From contig NZ_JADMLG010000003.1 in NCBI RefSeq assembly GCF_015674855.1, forward strand, positions 124,001-188,000: a stretch of DNA of 64,000 nucleotides, written 5' to 3'. Positions 8,679-17,834 of the stretch are shown here, piece by piece. This DNA comes from Nocardia bovistercoris. GTDB taxonomy: Bacteria > Actinomycetota > Actinomycetes > Mycobacteriales > Mycobacteriaceae. The notes below the pieces were generated by a model, which saw only the letters and a list, made by a program, of their open reading frames with translations, was not told where the DNA came from and made no database searches. The number at the start of each line of letters is the position of its first letter. Position 1 is the first letter of the stretch. Both the position numbers and the translations under genes were made by a program.

Positions 8679-8856
8679 AAGGGCGCGGGCATCATCCGCG
8701 TGAGCGCGCCGGTGTCTCGTCGATGGCGCGGATCGATGTCGACGCGCCGAAGATGTTGCGAGCGTTGGATCTGGGCTACCCGACTCCGGCCGAGTACGCC
8801 GCAGCCTGCGCCCACAACCATCACCCCGTGGGATCAATATTGAATCTGGACAACCA

Positions 8857-9378
8857 TCATGGATTGTATTCCGAGGCCTCGTCATCAGGAATGGTCAGGC
8901 CTCGCCCGGTGTAGTGCTTGGCGATGGCAACGACCAGCCGCAGGTTCGCACGGATGAAGGCATTCTTCGCACGCGTGCCCGCACGTGCGATCAAAGGTAG
9001 GTCTCTACGGGTTGGAGTGTCCATGGATCGGCCGCGTCCAGCTGCCTGCTCAATTTTGTGGGCGGCGTAGAGCCCGACCTCGATCCGGATCGAGAGGTCG
9101 ACCTCCTCATCGGCAGTGAGCAGGGCGACCTTGCCGATTTGTTCGAGGTAGTCGCGGACTGAGTCGACTGATGCAGCCAACTGATCCGGGTGCCGTGTCA
9201 GCTTCGCCTCATCGTCTCTGTACGCGGCGTTTCCGGCTTCGGTATCCGCGCTGTACAATTCGTCGTCGACGGTATCGTTCGTCGTCTGATCATCGATCAC
9301 ACTCTGCGCCGCCACCTGTCTGTCCCTTCGCGACGATCCTGTGGCATCGCGTCGGGCAGGCGCGAAGAGGCCAAGCAT
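8857..9378 (-). pseudogene. Truncated principal-type sigma-70 factor (regions 1.2 to start of 2.1 only)
   Basis: The minus-strand frame encodes sigma region 1.2 (SVDSVRDYLEQIGKVALLTADEEVDLS... then IEVGLYAAHKIE) and the beginning of region 2 (KNAFIRANLRLVVAIAKHYTGRGL), then stops. Regions 2.3-2.4, 3 and 4, which bind the -10 and -35 elements, are missing, so it cannot act as a sigma factor. A full SigA/SigB/HrdB-type protein has more than 300 residues. The in-frame ATG at 9378 is a plausible original start; the frame is open further upstream but unlike a sigma factor. The break point abuts the IS-remnant region. Confidence 0.75.
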
Positions 9379-9649
9379 TACCCATGTACTGGCGGGAAAG
9401 TTACATACGACCGCGACCGGACCCCACGGATCGGTCCACATGACCTGACCCCGTTGGTTCGGTCCGGGTGGACCAAGCCGCAGGGTCGCGTCATGCCCGA
9501 CAGGTGTGGATCGCTGCTGATGCCGATTCGCTGGCTGTGCAACCAAGAGTCGCCGTGCCGGCGCCGGAAGGTCTGCGATACTGCGGTGTCGGCGACAATC
9601 CTGAGCAATCCGCAAGACGGCACGTCGACTGGTGCGGACGCGCGAAGAC

Positions 9650-10864
9650 TCAGAGCGTTTTATTTATCGCCGGATGAAACTCCAGCGGCATCTCGTCGAC
9701 CGAGAGAACTGGAAAGCTGCGGCGAATCACGTCACCCGCAACCGAGAAGGAAGACGTCCGAGCAAGCAACTCCTCGAGCGTAAGTCGCATGTTCATGCGA
9801 GCGAAGTGCTGACCGAGACATGCATGCAGCCCGAACCCGAACGACAGGTGGCCCTTGTCTTCTCGGTCGAGATCAAACCGTCCCGGGTCGGGAAACTTCC
9901 TCGGGTCAACGTTCGCGGACCCGTAACTCGTCAGCACATACTCACCCGCCGCGATAGCCTGCCCGCCGATGACAGTGTCCTTGATGCACTTGCGACTCAG
10001 CGCCTGCTGAGGTGTGTCGAGGCGCAAACTCTCTTCGAGGGCGTCGGGGATGCGGTGTGGCTCGGCGCGCAGCCGATCCTGGAGGTCCTGATCGAGCGCC
10101 AGCCGCAGCACTGTGTTGGACAGGGCCGCGGTGGTGGTGCCATGGCCGGCCAGCATCATGGCGATTATGAGCTTGCTGATCTCCATATCCGTGAGCGAGC
10201 GATCTTTGACGTGTCCCGAGATGAAGCTGCTGACGATATCCTCCCGAGGGTTCGCGCGGTGGTCGTCGATGACCTTCTGGACGTAAGGCAGAACCTTGAA
10301 CATGGCATCGACGAACGACTGCTCATCGTCCTGGCCGCTGACCGCAAAGCCGACCTGCTCGCCAGTGGCCATCACGAACTCGTGGTGGACAGGCCAGTCC
10401 TCATCCGGAACGCCGAGGAAGCGGCAAAGTACCCGGGTGGGGAATGGATAGGTGTATTCCTTGGCAAAATCGGCTTTGCCCCTGCCGATCAAATCGGTGA
10501 TCATCTCGACGGCGATTGCCCGGTTGCCGACCTCGAGGCGACCGACAACCTCGGGAGGAAAGTTCGGGTTGAGCAACTTCCGGTAGCCGGTATGCAGGGG
10601 TGGGTCAGCGAACAAGGGGAAAATCGCCGGCGTGGCACCGTCGGCCTCTGTCGCCACCGTGCTGCTCAGCGACTTGAAGTCGCGAAGGGCCGCCTGGAGT
10701 TCAGAGTGCCCGAGCGCTCCCCACCAGTTGACCTCGGATCCATCGATCGCCACCCGACTCACGGGGCAACTACCCAGGGCGGCCGCGTAAGCATCGGCAG
10801 TGGTTGCTTTGGGATCTCCCTTCAGAGGCCGCAGCGCCTCGGTTACATCTAAATGAGCATTCAT
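9650..10864 (-). CDS. Cytochrome P450
   Basis: 404 residues from the ATG at 10864, preceded by GGAGGC at good spacing; the frame opens 35 codons earlier but without such a site. It is a soluble class I bacterial P450 haem monooxygenase. Seen: the I-helix AGHGTTTAA with the oxygen-activating Thr (residues ~239-247), the ExxR pair Glu278/Arg281, a PDPGRFD meander, and the haem loop FGFGLHACLGQHFAR with Cys349. No ferredoxin or ferredoxin reductase gene is adjacent. A 24-bp inverted repeat lies about 85 bases upstream of the start. The substrate is unknown; the neighbouring mce operon makes a lipid or terpenoid possible. Confidence 0.95.
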   Translation of the reverse strand: MNAHLDVTEALRPLKGDPKATTADAYAAALGSCPVSRVAIDGSEVNWWGALGHSELQAALRDFKSLSSTVATEADGATPAIFPLFADPPLHTGYRKLLNPNFPPEVVGRLEVGNRAIAVEMITDLIGRGKADFAKEYTYPFPTRVLCRFLGVPDEDWPVHHEFVMATGEQVGFAVSGQDDEQSFVDAMFKVLPYVQKVIDDHRANPREDIVSSFISGHVKDRSLTDMEISKLIIAMMLAGHGTTTAALSNTVLRLALDQDLQDRLRAEPHRIPDALEESLRLDTPQQALSRKCIKDTVIGGQAIAAGEYVLTSYGSANVDPRKFPDPGRFDLDREDKGHLSFGFGLHACLGQHFARMNMRLTLEELLARTSSFSVAGDVIRRSFPVLSVDEMPLEFHPAINKTL

Positions 10865-10947
10865 GTCAGAGCCTCCATCATCAAGAGTCCACGAAAGTGA
10901 CCGGAGTGCCAACCCAAAGGGCCGCAAATCGTCCCGCCTGTCAGACA

Positions 10948-10971
10948 TATTGTCCTGCATACGTGACAATA
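10948..10971. promoter_or_regulatory. Operator-like inverted repeat upstream of the P450 gene
   Basis: TATTGTC (10948-10954) and GACAATA (10965-10971) are perfect inverted copies separated by 10 bases, a layout typical of TetR-type operators. The site is AT-richer than its surroundings and 84 bases upstream of the P450 start. No regulator gene is adjacent. Confidence 0.55.
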
Positions 10972-11696
10972 GGCAGGTCGTCCGCAGCCGTCAAGCGCCT
11001 GATGCCACAGCTCTGCCAACCGACATCGCCTTGACCGCGGGACAGAAGTCGCTGAGACCGTCAGGCCTCAACCCGATCGAGTCCGGCCAGGCAAACCTGG
11101 GCGGCAGGCAGACACAACGGGCGCACGGCCCGCCGACGTCCACTACGGACTCGCCGCGAACAAAGCCACCGGCCGACCCGAGGTCCCGCACCGGGTCCGC
11201 ACACGCCACCCCACCGATTCGCCACCACCACAGCGCCGAAGATCCTCACTCTCCCCGACACCGTCTGGATCAACCAGCCAGCCGAGGACAACACCCAGGA
11301 ACCGACACGACCGCAGCCCGAACGCACCCATCGGTCTCATCCGGCCAGTGCCGCGTCCCGAAAGTTTGATGCTGAAACCCTGCGGTCGGGGTGGCGGGTT
11401 GATCATCGGCCGGTGACCGGCGATGCCGATATGGCGACGAGTTGTACCGCCATTGAGCGGCAGCACGTTTCGATCACAGAGTACAGATGCCATTCAGGAA
11501 AACGAATCGAGGTACGAGGCCCCTTTCCGCTGCTATCAGTCCGGGCTTGCCTACTTCGAATCCATCTCGACAGACCCACCCAGATGGATCCCCTCCTCCC
11601 ACCTATGTCCCCCGGACTCATGTGTACTGAGCTGAGGTCACAGGTTTCGCCGCAGGCCGACCGCGTCGCCGACGCCGATGCCGCGCCGCGACCGTG
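10972..11696. other. About 720 bases with no recognisable gene
   Basis: Several open frames exist on both strands (for example 11143-11493 minus, 11423-11635 plus), but none shows a recognisable domain, a good ribosome-binding site or consistent coding character. It separates the P450 promoter from the 3' end of the mce operon and may be degraded coding sequence. Confidence 0.5.
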
Positions 11697-12269
11697 TCAA
11701 ACGATCTCGACTTTGCTTGCGAGCCAATGTCCGTCGACGCGCTTCATGGTGATGAGCATGCGGCTGCGGTCGATCCTCGCCTGCGGGATGGTCGTGTTGG
11801 TGATCTCGGCGTCGACGAACAGCATGGCGACCACGGTGTCGGTCGAGGCCGATTGGAGGCCGCTGCTGGTGACACGTCCTTTGCTTACTGATTGGGCTTG
11901 TACGAGTAGGGGTTTGAGCTGGGCTGCGGACTGGGCGGAGAGTTGTTCGAACTCGCCGGTGGCCCCGGCTCGGATGGTGGCGAGGTCTTGGTCGATCCGG
12001 CCCGCGTCGATGCTGGTGAGCGCGACGGCGTATTGCTGGGCCGCGGCGAGTGCCTCCGCCGATGCTCGATCGAGGTCCGATTGCTGTTTCGCGTGCCATC
12101 CTAGGATTGCCGCTGTCATCGTGGTCGCGGCCAGCGCGACCGCGAGAATCGTGGTGGCGACCCGGCCGCGCGACGATGGCTCGGACTCGCCTGTGTCGTC
12201 GAAATAGGTAGGCGTATCGGCGAGTTCGTGGGGAGTGTCCGAGAGGTTCGTCGTCATCGGCTTGCTCAC
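11697..12269 (-). CDS. Mce-associated membrane protein
   Basis: 190 residues if translation begins at the GTG overlapping the mceF stop (GTGA); an ATG four codons later (12257) is an alternative. A single transmembrane helix (VATTILAVALAATTMTAAILGW) follows a polar N-terminus of ~40 residues. The periplasmic part (SDLDRASAEALAAAQQYAVALTSIDAGRIDQDLATIRAGATGEFEQ..., ending MKRVDGHWLASKVEIV) is the SnoaL/NTF2-like fold of Mas proteins, which stabilise Mce complexes. It is the last gene of the mce operon. Confidence 0.88.
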   Translation of the reverse strand: MSKPMTTNLSDTPHELADTPTYFDDTGESEPSSRGRVATTILAVALAATTMTAAILGWHAKQQSDLDRASAEALAAAQQYAVALTSIDAGRIDQDLATIRAGATGEFEQLSAQSAAQLKPLLVQAQSVSKGRVTSSGLQSASTDTVVAMLFVDAEITNTTIPQARIDRSRMLITMKRVDGHWLASKVEIV

Positions 12270-13537
12270 TTGGTCGGCACCTGCAACGGAGGATGGGCAC
12301 CGCCGAAGGGTGTGGGGATGGTCAGGGGTCCGGTCGGGGTCGGGTCCGCTGTGGTGAGTGGGTCGGCGCCGGGTGGCAGGATGGGGACGTTCCAGCCTGG
12401 TGGTCGGGGGGCGTTGCGCGCTCCGCGCTGTAGCAGCGTGGGGTCGGGGTTCGCGCAGTCGGTGTAGAGGTAGGGTTCGGGGTAGTTCGGGAGGGTTCCG
12501 GGGCGGCGTGGGACGTCGTAGTCGCATTGGTAGCGGGGATAGATGTTGGCCATAGCCCAGACTCCGCCGTCGTGGAAGGCCGAGGCGATGGCATCGAGTG
12601 CCGATCCCGCGCGCTGGGTCGGGAAGAAGAACTCCTGGAATGCGGGCACCCGCAGGTAGGTCATCTGTCCGACGGTGACGAGGTTGCCGAGCAGTTGGAC
12701 CATGGTGGGTGAGTTCTGGGCGATGATGGCGTCGATGGTGGTCAAAGTTTCGGGGGCGCGAGCAAGGAGTTGTTCGTACCCACCGGTCATGCGCGCGATT
12801 CCGCTCAGTGTGGTGGACAGGTCGGCGCCGATGTCGCGTAGTCCCGGCCCAGCCGCACCGAGGGTGTTCAACACGACTTTGCTGTTGCGCAGCAGGCTGA
12901 CCGTTTGGGGCAACACGGTGTCGAGGGTGGAGACCAGGAACAGGCCGCCGTCGATGATGCTCGCGAGTTTGTCCGGTCCCGAGGCGCTGACGCCCAGTTC
13001 GTCCATCACTGCTCGTAGTTGTCGCGGATCGACCTGTGCGAGTGTGGCGCTGAGCGATTCGAGCATGCTGGAGAGGGGCACGGGGCTGGAAGTGCGCTCA
13101 GCAGTCACCACCGATCCGTCGCTCAGGTACGGACCGAGGTCGTTGTCGGGATCGAAATCGAGGAATTGTTCGCCTGCCGCGGACAACGCAGCGGTGCGGA
13201 CGGCGCCGTTGGCAGGGATCTTGAATCTCGTGTCGATCGCGGCTGTCGCGATCACCTTCTTCCCGGTCACCTCGACCGAGGCGACGCGTCCGATCTTGAC
13301 ACCGTGCAGGGTGACGTCCTGACCGGGTAGCAGGCCACCGGATTGGTCGAGCTCGACTCGGACTCGGTACTGCCGCGTCAGCGGGTTGTAGTCGAGGGTT
13401 CCGACCGTCAGGTAGCCGGCGGCCAGCACCAGGATCAGTGCCAGCCCGAATAATGAGGCAGCCGTTCGATGCCTGCCGAGCCGCTGCCCGCCGCCGAGCA
13501 GTGCCCGTGCCGGTCGCTCCCACACTGTCCGGTTCAT
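12266..13537 (-). CDS. mceF: Mce family protein, F position
   Basis: 423 residues. An N-terminal signal anchor (AASLFGLALILVLAAGYLTVG, ~27-47) is followed by the MlaD/MCE domain (YRVRVELDQSGGLLPGQDVTLHGVKIGRVASVEV, ~57-90) and a long helical region of the type that forms the lipid tunnel in Mce complexes. The C-terminus is Pro-rich (PPGWNVPILPPGADPL). The ATG overlaps the mceE stop (ATGA) and the stop overlaps the Mas start. It forms part of the hetero-hexameric cell-envelope lipid importer driven by MceG and the YrbE permeases. Confidence 0.93.
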   Translation of the reverse strand: MNRTVWERPARALLGGGQRLGRHRTAASLFGLALILVLAAGYLTVGTLDYNPLTRQYRVRVELDQSGGLLPGQDVTLHGVKIGRVASVEVTGKKVIATAAIDTRFKIPANGAVRTAALSAAGEQFLDFDPDNDLGPYLSDGSVVTAERTSSPVPLSSMLESLSATLAQVDPRQLRAVMDELGVSASGPDKLASIIDGGLFLVSTLDTVLPQTVSLLRNSKVVLNTLGAAGPGLRDIGADLSTTLSGIARMTGGYEQLLARAPETLTTIDAIIAQNSPTMVQLLGNLVTVGQMTYLRVPAFQEFFFPTQRAGSALDAIASAFHDGGVWAMANIYPRYQCDYDVPRRPGTLPNYPEPYLYTDCANPDPTLLQRGARNAPRPPGWNVPILPPGADPLTTADPTPTGPLTIPTPFGGAHPPLQVPTK

Positions 13538-14640
13538 CGCGGTGTTCCGTTCAGTCGTCCGTTCAGTCGTCCGAGCATGTATTGCAGGGAGCCGACGAAT
13601 GCGGTCCAGTCGGTGGTGTCGGGCAGTCGAGCGCCGGGTTGGCCCGGGAATCCGGGGTCGGGGACCGCTCCGACGGCCAGTTTCACCACATCGACGCCGA
13701 CATGGGCCGAGGATGCGCTGGTGACCTTGATGACGGTCGCGAGGATGCTGTTGAGGGCGGTGAGGTCGGCCTCCGGGTTGGTGGCGGCATCGTTGAGCCC
13801 CTTGGACAGCAGGTCGATGTCCTCGCTCATGCTGCCGTTGTTGGTGCCCTGGATGGAGGGGAATCTCGCCAGTTGCTCGGTGATGGTGTTGATGCGGCCG
13901 ACGAGATCGATGAGGCCGTCGGTGTTGTCGCCGAGGACTTCCATGGCGGGTCCGGCGGCCCCGACCGCGGCGGAAATCGAGGACTGTTGGGCCGCTACGG
14001 TATCGCTGAGATCGGCTGCGACGGTGAGCACTTCGTTGATATGGCCGGTGCGGGAGGCTAGGTTCGCGAGCAGTTGTCGGGTCTGCTGGATCAGGTTCGC
14101 CAGGCGTTCACCGCGGCCGTCGGCGTATTCGCCGAGCGCGGTGACCACGTGGGTGAGGTTCTCGATGGCGCCGCCGCTGACCAGCAACGAGGCTCGGCTG
14201 AGCACCTCCTCGATGGTCGCCGCCGCCGAGGTGTCACCGACCGGAATGGTGGCGCCGTCGTGGAGAGTGTCGCCGCCGGGGACAGGGGTTTTCGGCGGGT
14301 CGACCGCGACGAAGACGTCCCCCATCGGGGTGGCCGAGCGCAGTTGGGCGGTGGTGCCGACCGGGAGGGTGACCTCTTCGCGGATGCGCATGGTGACGAC
14401 CGCGGTGTAGTCACGTGCGGTCATGGATTCGACCTGGCCGATATCCGCGCCGTTCAGCTTGACCTTGGCTTTCATCGGGAGGTTCAGGGCGTTGGTGAAC
14501 GTGGCGGTCAACGCGTAGGAGCCGGAGCCGAGTCCGGGGGCGGGCAGCGGTAATCGGTCCAGACTCACCGAGCAACCGGCTGCCGCGACGCCGAGCGCGG
14601 CCAGAATCGCGGTGAGCGCGGCGCGGCCAGGCTTGTTCAT
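13534..14640 (-). CDS. mceE: Mce family lipoprotein, E position
   Basis: 368 residues. The signal peptide ends in a lipobox (VAAAGC, lipid-modified Cys23), as expected for the E subunit (LprK type in mycobacteria). The MCE domain follows (YALTATFTNALNLPMKAKVKLNGADIGQVESM), then the helical tunnel region. Overlaps of ATGA type with both neighbours show translational coupling. Confidence 0.93.
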   Translation of the reverse strand: MNKPGRAALTAILAALGVAAAGCSVSLDRLPLPAPGLGSGSYALTATFTNALNLPMKAKVKLNGADIGQVESMTARDYTAVVTMRIREEVTLPVGTTAQLRSATPMGDVFVAVDPPKTPVPGGDTLHDGATIPVGDTSAAATIEEVLSRASLLVSGGAIENLTHVVTALGEYADGRGERLANLIQQTRQLLANLASRTGHINEVLTVAADLSDTVAAQQSSISAAVGAAGPAMEVLGDNTDGLIDLVGRINTITEQLARFPSIQGTNNGSMSEDIDLLSKGLNDAATNPEADLTALNSILATVIKVTSASSAHVGVDVVKLAVGAVPDPGFPGQPGARLPDTTDWTAFVGSLQYMLGRLNGRLNGTPR

Positions 14641-15740
14641 TTCGCCGCCGCCAGCGCTTGCAGGATCGCGGTGATGCCGAAGTCGGGGCCCATATCGCGC
14701 ATGGTTCCGGTGTTGCAGCCGAGGCTGGTCAGGTCGAGGAGGTTGCAGATCTCCTTGACCATCTGCCCGTCCAGGAGGAATCGGTTGATGTCGACGTGCG
14801 CGCGCAGTGCTCCGATGTTCTGGTCTATCGCGTTGTAGGTGTTGTCGACGACCAGTGGGAAGACATCGAGGAATTCGGCGACGTTGTTGTTGTAGTCGGC
14901 GACGGAGGTGAAGATGGTGTTCGAGTTGGTGGTGAGGTTCGCGATGGTGTCCTGATTCTTTTGCATCAGTTCGGTGACCGTGACCAGAATTCGGTTGAGG
15001 GTGGCGCCGGTGGTGCCCGAGCCGAGGTTCTGGTCGGCGAGCAGGTCGCTGAGTTGGTGGATGCCGGAGCCGAACTCGCGCAGTGTGTGGTCGTTGCGGG
15101 CGGCGAGTTCGGTCAGTGCGTCGAGGTTGGTGATCACCCGGGTCAGTGCGTCGCGGGTGGCGGCGCCGTTGTCGCCACCGAGTCGCATCGCTCGCGACAG
15201 TTCGCCGAGCGCGGCGCGCATCTGGTCGCCGTTGCCGGTGGTGGTCGCCGTGCCCAGATCGAGCAGGTCGGCGACCGGGCCGTTGCCCGCGCCGTCTCCG
15301 CCGAGGGCTGTGGTGAGTTTCTGCACCATCTCCAGGAGGCTGTCGAACTCGATGGGTGTGTTCGTGCGATCCGGGCCGAGGACGGCGTTTCTGGGCAGTT
15401 GCGGCCCTTCCCGGTAGGCGGGGGTGAGTTCCACGTGTCGATCGGTGAGCACCGAGTCCGAGATCGTCACCGCGCGCACGTCCGCGGGCAGCCTGATGTC
15501 ACCGTCGACTCTGAGTGTCAGTTCGACACCGGAGCCGCGCGGTTGGATATCGGTGACCTCACCGACGCGTATGCCCAATACCGAGACCGCGTTACCCGCG
15601 TAGACACCGTTGGCGTTGTCGAAGGTCGCGGTGATCACGGTGTCGTGCGACATCAGGTCGAGACCGCTCGAGCATCCGGCGAGGCCGGCGCCCAGGACGA
15701 TTACCGCAGCCAATTTCAGAAGGGGGACAACAGTTTTCAT
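14637..15740 (-). CDS. mceD: Mce family protein, D position, also with a lipobox
   Basis: 367 residues starting at the ATG overlapping the mceC stop; upstream frame opening is inside mceC and ignored. The signal peptide MKTVVPLLKLAAVIVLGAGL ends in LAGC (Cys23), a lipobox, and is followed by the MCE domain (TVITATFDNANGVYAGNAVSVLGIRVGEVTDI). In the M. tuberculosis mce operons the E product is the lipoprotein, so a lipobox in D as well means two anchored subunits here. Confidence 0.92.
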   Translation of the reverse strand: MKTVVPLLKLAAVIVLGAGLAGCSSGLDLMSHDTVITATFDNANGVYAGNAVSVLGIRVGEVTDIQPRGSGVELTLRVDGDIRLPADVRAVTISDSVLTDRHVELTPAYREGPQLPRNAVLGPDRTNTPIEFDSLLEMVQKLTTALGGDGAGNGPVADLLDLGTATTTGNGDQMRAALGELSRAMRLGGDNGAATRDALTRVITNLDALTELAARNDHTLREFGSGIHQLSDLLADQNLGSGTTGATLNRILVTVTELMQKNQDTIANLTTNSNTIFTSVADYNNNVAEFLDVFPLVVDNTYNAIDQNIGALRAHVDINRFLLDGQMVKEICNLLDLTSLGCNTGTMRDMGPDFGITAILQALAAAK

Positions 15741-16792
15741 TGGCAGTCCTTCTGGTAGGGAGCTTTGCCTACCTCGACGGCGCGTTTGCTCAGCGCGCAC
15801 ATGAACGAGTCGATGAACGCGCCGTCCGGCGCGTTGGCCGACAGTTCCATGCCGGTGCCGGTGGCGTTGGCGAACAGGCGCCAAGGGACCGGGAGAATCT
15901 GGAGGATATTGCGCAGCAAGGCGTCGTTGGCGGCGATCATGGAGGTCATGGCGCCGAGGTCGTCGAGCAGGGTCTGCATCTGCGCACGGTCGTCGACGAC
16001 GACGGGTTCGAGTTGATGGACGAGTGTGGTGGTCGCGGCCAGTAGGCGGCGCAGGGCGTCCTGGCGGGCGTTGATCTCCTGGAGCACCGTGCGTCCTCGG
16101 CTCACCAACGAGGCCAGGTCGGCTTGTTGGTCGCGGATGACGGTGGTGACCTGTTCGGTGCTGGTCAGCAGCGTGCCGATCTGATCGCGGCGCTGGGCTA
16201 TCACCGACGACAGTGCCTGAACGTCGCGCAGGACTTCGGGGACCAGGGGTGGTAGTCCGCGCAGTTGCTCGGACAAGGTGGTCATCGACGTTGCGATCTG
16301 CTCGGCGTCGACGGCGGCGAAGGTCTTGGTCGCGTCCTGCAGCGCGGTTTGCAGGTCGTAGGGGACATCGGTCTGTGTCAAGGGAATAATGTTGTCGTGC
16401 AATCGACCTGCACCGTCGGAGCGGAGTTCGACGTAGCGTGATCCCAGCAGTGTGGTGAGTTTGATCGAGGCGTGGGTGTCGGCGCCCAGTGGGGTGTCGC
16501 GATCGAGTTTCATCGTCACGACCACGCGGTCGCCCGCGAGCCTGGTGTCGGTGACGATGCCGACAGGGATGCCGACATAGGTGACCGCGTCCCCCGCGGA
16601 AATGCCCGCGGCTTGGGCGAACTGGGCCCGATAGGTGGCTTTCCCGAGATGCAGCGAATTGACGAACACGGTGATCAGCAGAACGGTCACGAGAACGACG
16701 ACCGAGGCCATTCCCACTCGGAGTGGATCGAGCGCACCGGTCCGTTCATCGGTGAAACTCTTCCGCAATCGGTTCGGTGTCGGCGATTTCAT
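15737..16792 (-). CDS. mceC: Mce family protein, C position
   Basis: 351 residues. A signal anchor (LRVGMASVVVLVTVLLITVFVNS, ~24-46) precedes the MCE domain (YRAQFAQAAGISAGDAVTYVGIPVGIVTDTRL, ~54-85) and a helical region rich in Gln, Leu and Ala. It ends SKRAVEVGKAPYQKDCQ, a C-terminal Cys-containing tail seen in C subunits. Starts four bases after the mceB stop. Confidence 0.93.
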   Translation of the reverse strand: MKSPTPNRLRKSFTDERTGALDPLRVGMASVVVLVTVLLITVFVNSLHLGKATYRAQFAQAAGISAGDAVTYVGIPVGIVTDTRLAGDRVVVTMKLDRDTPLGADTHASIKLTTLLGSRYVELRSDGAGRLHDNIIPLTQTDVPYDLQTALQDATKTFAAVDAEQIATSMTTLSEQLRGLPPLVPEVLRDVQALSSVIAQRRDQIGTLLTSTEQVTTVIRDQQADLASLVSRGRTVLQEINARQDALRRLLAATTTLVHQLEPVVVDDRAQMQTLLDDLGAMTSMIAANDALLRNILQILPVPWRLFANATGTGMELSANAPDGAFIDSFMCALSKRAVEVGKAPYQKDCQ

Positions 16793-16796
16793 CGTA

Positions 16797-17834
16797 TTAC
16801 CTGCAGATCGGTGAGTGTTCGGGGCGGCCGCTCGGGGACGCGACGCCGAGGATCTGCGCGATCACCGGGCTCAACCCCGGCACGAGACTGACGTCGATAT
16901 CGCAGATGTAGGCGTTGAGGAACGAGCCGTGATCGACGATGCGCGCCAGCGATTTCATCAGCAGCGGAATATTGAAGCCCAGGTAGGCGAATTCCTCCTT
17001 GTTGTCCACGAAGTGCGAGGAGAAGCCGGGCTGCCGTTCGGTGAATCGAGTCAGCGCGGGCGCCGAACCCTGCACCACCCGTGCGGCGCGGTCCACGACG
17101 GCGGCGATGTCGGTGGTCTGGTTCATCAGGGTGTCGCGTTGTTCGTAGAGGCCGTCGAAGATCTTGCGGGTCTGGGTGATCGTGGTCTGGAGTTGTCCGC
17201 TCTGTTTCGCCAGATCACCGACCACCCGGCTCAGATTGTCGATGATCGAACCGAGGACTTGATCGGGTCCGGCGAAAGACTGTGCCAAGGAAGCAGTTTC
17301 GGCGATAAGGGTGGGAATTGCACTGTCCTCGCCTTGCAACGCTCGGATGAGAGCCGAGGTGATGTTGTCGACATCGTCGGGATCGAGCAGACCGAACAAC
17401 GGCTGGAATCCGTTGAGCAGCCCGGACAGGTCGAACGAAGGTTCGGTGCGCTCCACCGGTATCCGGGTACCGGGTGGAAGTACCGCCGAGGCGGCGGAAT
17501 CCATCAGCGACAAACCAAGGTAGCGTTGACCGATCAGGTTCTGGTAGGTCACCGACGCGATCGTGTTATCGTACACCTTCTGCTCACGCTGCACCTCGAA
17601 GGTGACCTCGGCCAGCGTGCCATTGATCTCGACGGCCTCTACCCGCCCGACCTGCACTCCCGCCATGCGCACGTCGTCGCCGACGCGCAGACCGGAGACA
17701 TCGGTGAACATCGCCGAATAGCTCTGCGTCGCACCGGGCACACCGCGGCGCAGCGTCGCGTGGACCATCCCGGTCAGAAGGATCGCGACGACCAGGAACA
17801 CGGTCAATCCGATCAGCGGCCGACGGTAACTCAT
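16797..17834 (-). CDS. mceB: Mce family protein, B position
   Basis: 345 residues. A signal anchor (LIGLTVFLVVAILLTGMVHA, ~7-26) is followed by the MCE domain (YSAMFTDVSGLRVGDDVRMAGVQVGRVEAVEI, ~39-70) and a long helical segment. It ends SGRPEHSPICR with a late cysteine. The ATG overlaps the mceA stop. One of six subunits of the predicted lipid-import channel. Confidence 0.93.
   Translation of the reverse strand: MSYRRPLIGLTVFLVVAILLTGMVHATLRRGVPGATQSYSAMFTDVSGLRVGDDVRMAGVQVGRVEAVEINGTLAEVTFEVQREQKVYDNTIASVTYQNLIGQRYLGLSLMDSAASAVLPPGTRIPVERTEPSFDLSGLLNGFQPLFGLLDPDDVDNITSALIRALQGEDSAIPTLIAETASLAQSFAGPDQVLGSIIDNLSRVVGDLAKQSGQLQTTITQTRKIFDGLYEQRDTLMNQTTDIAAVVDRAARVVQGSAPALTRFTERQPGFSSHFVDNKEEFAYLGFNIPLLMKSLARIVDHGSFLNAYICDIDVSLVPGLSPVIAQILGVASPSGRPEHSPICR

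Noticed and set aside
9632..10852. Long plus-strand frame (406 codons) opposite the P450 gene
   Set aside because: Antisense shadow: the minus strand carries all P450 motifs and a good ribosome-binding site, and this frame has no domain.
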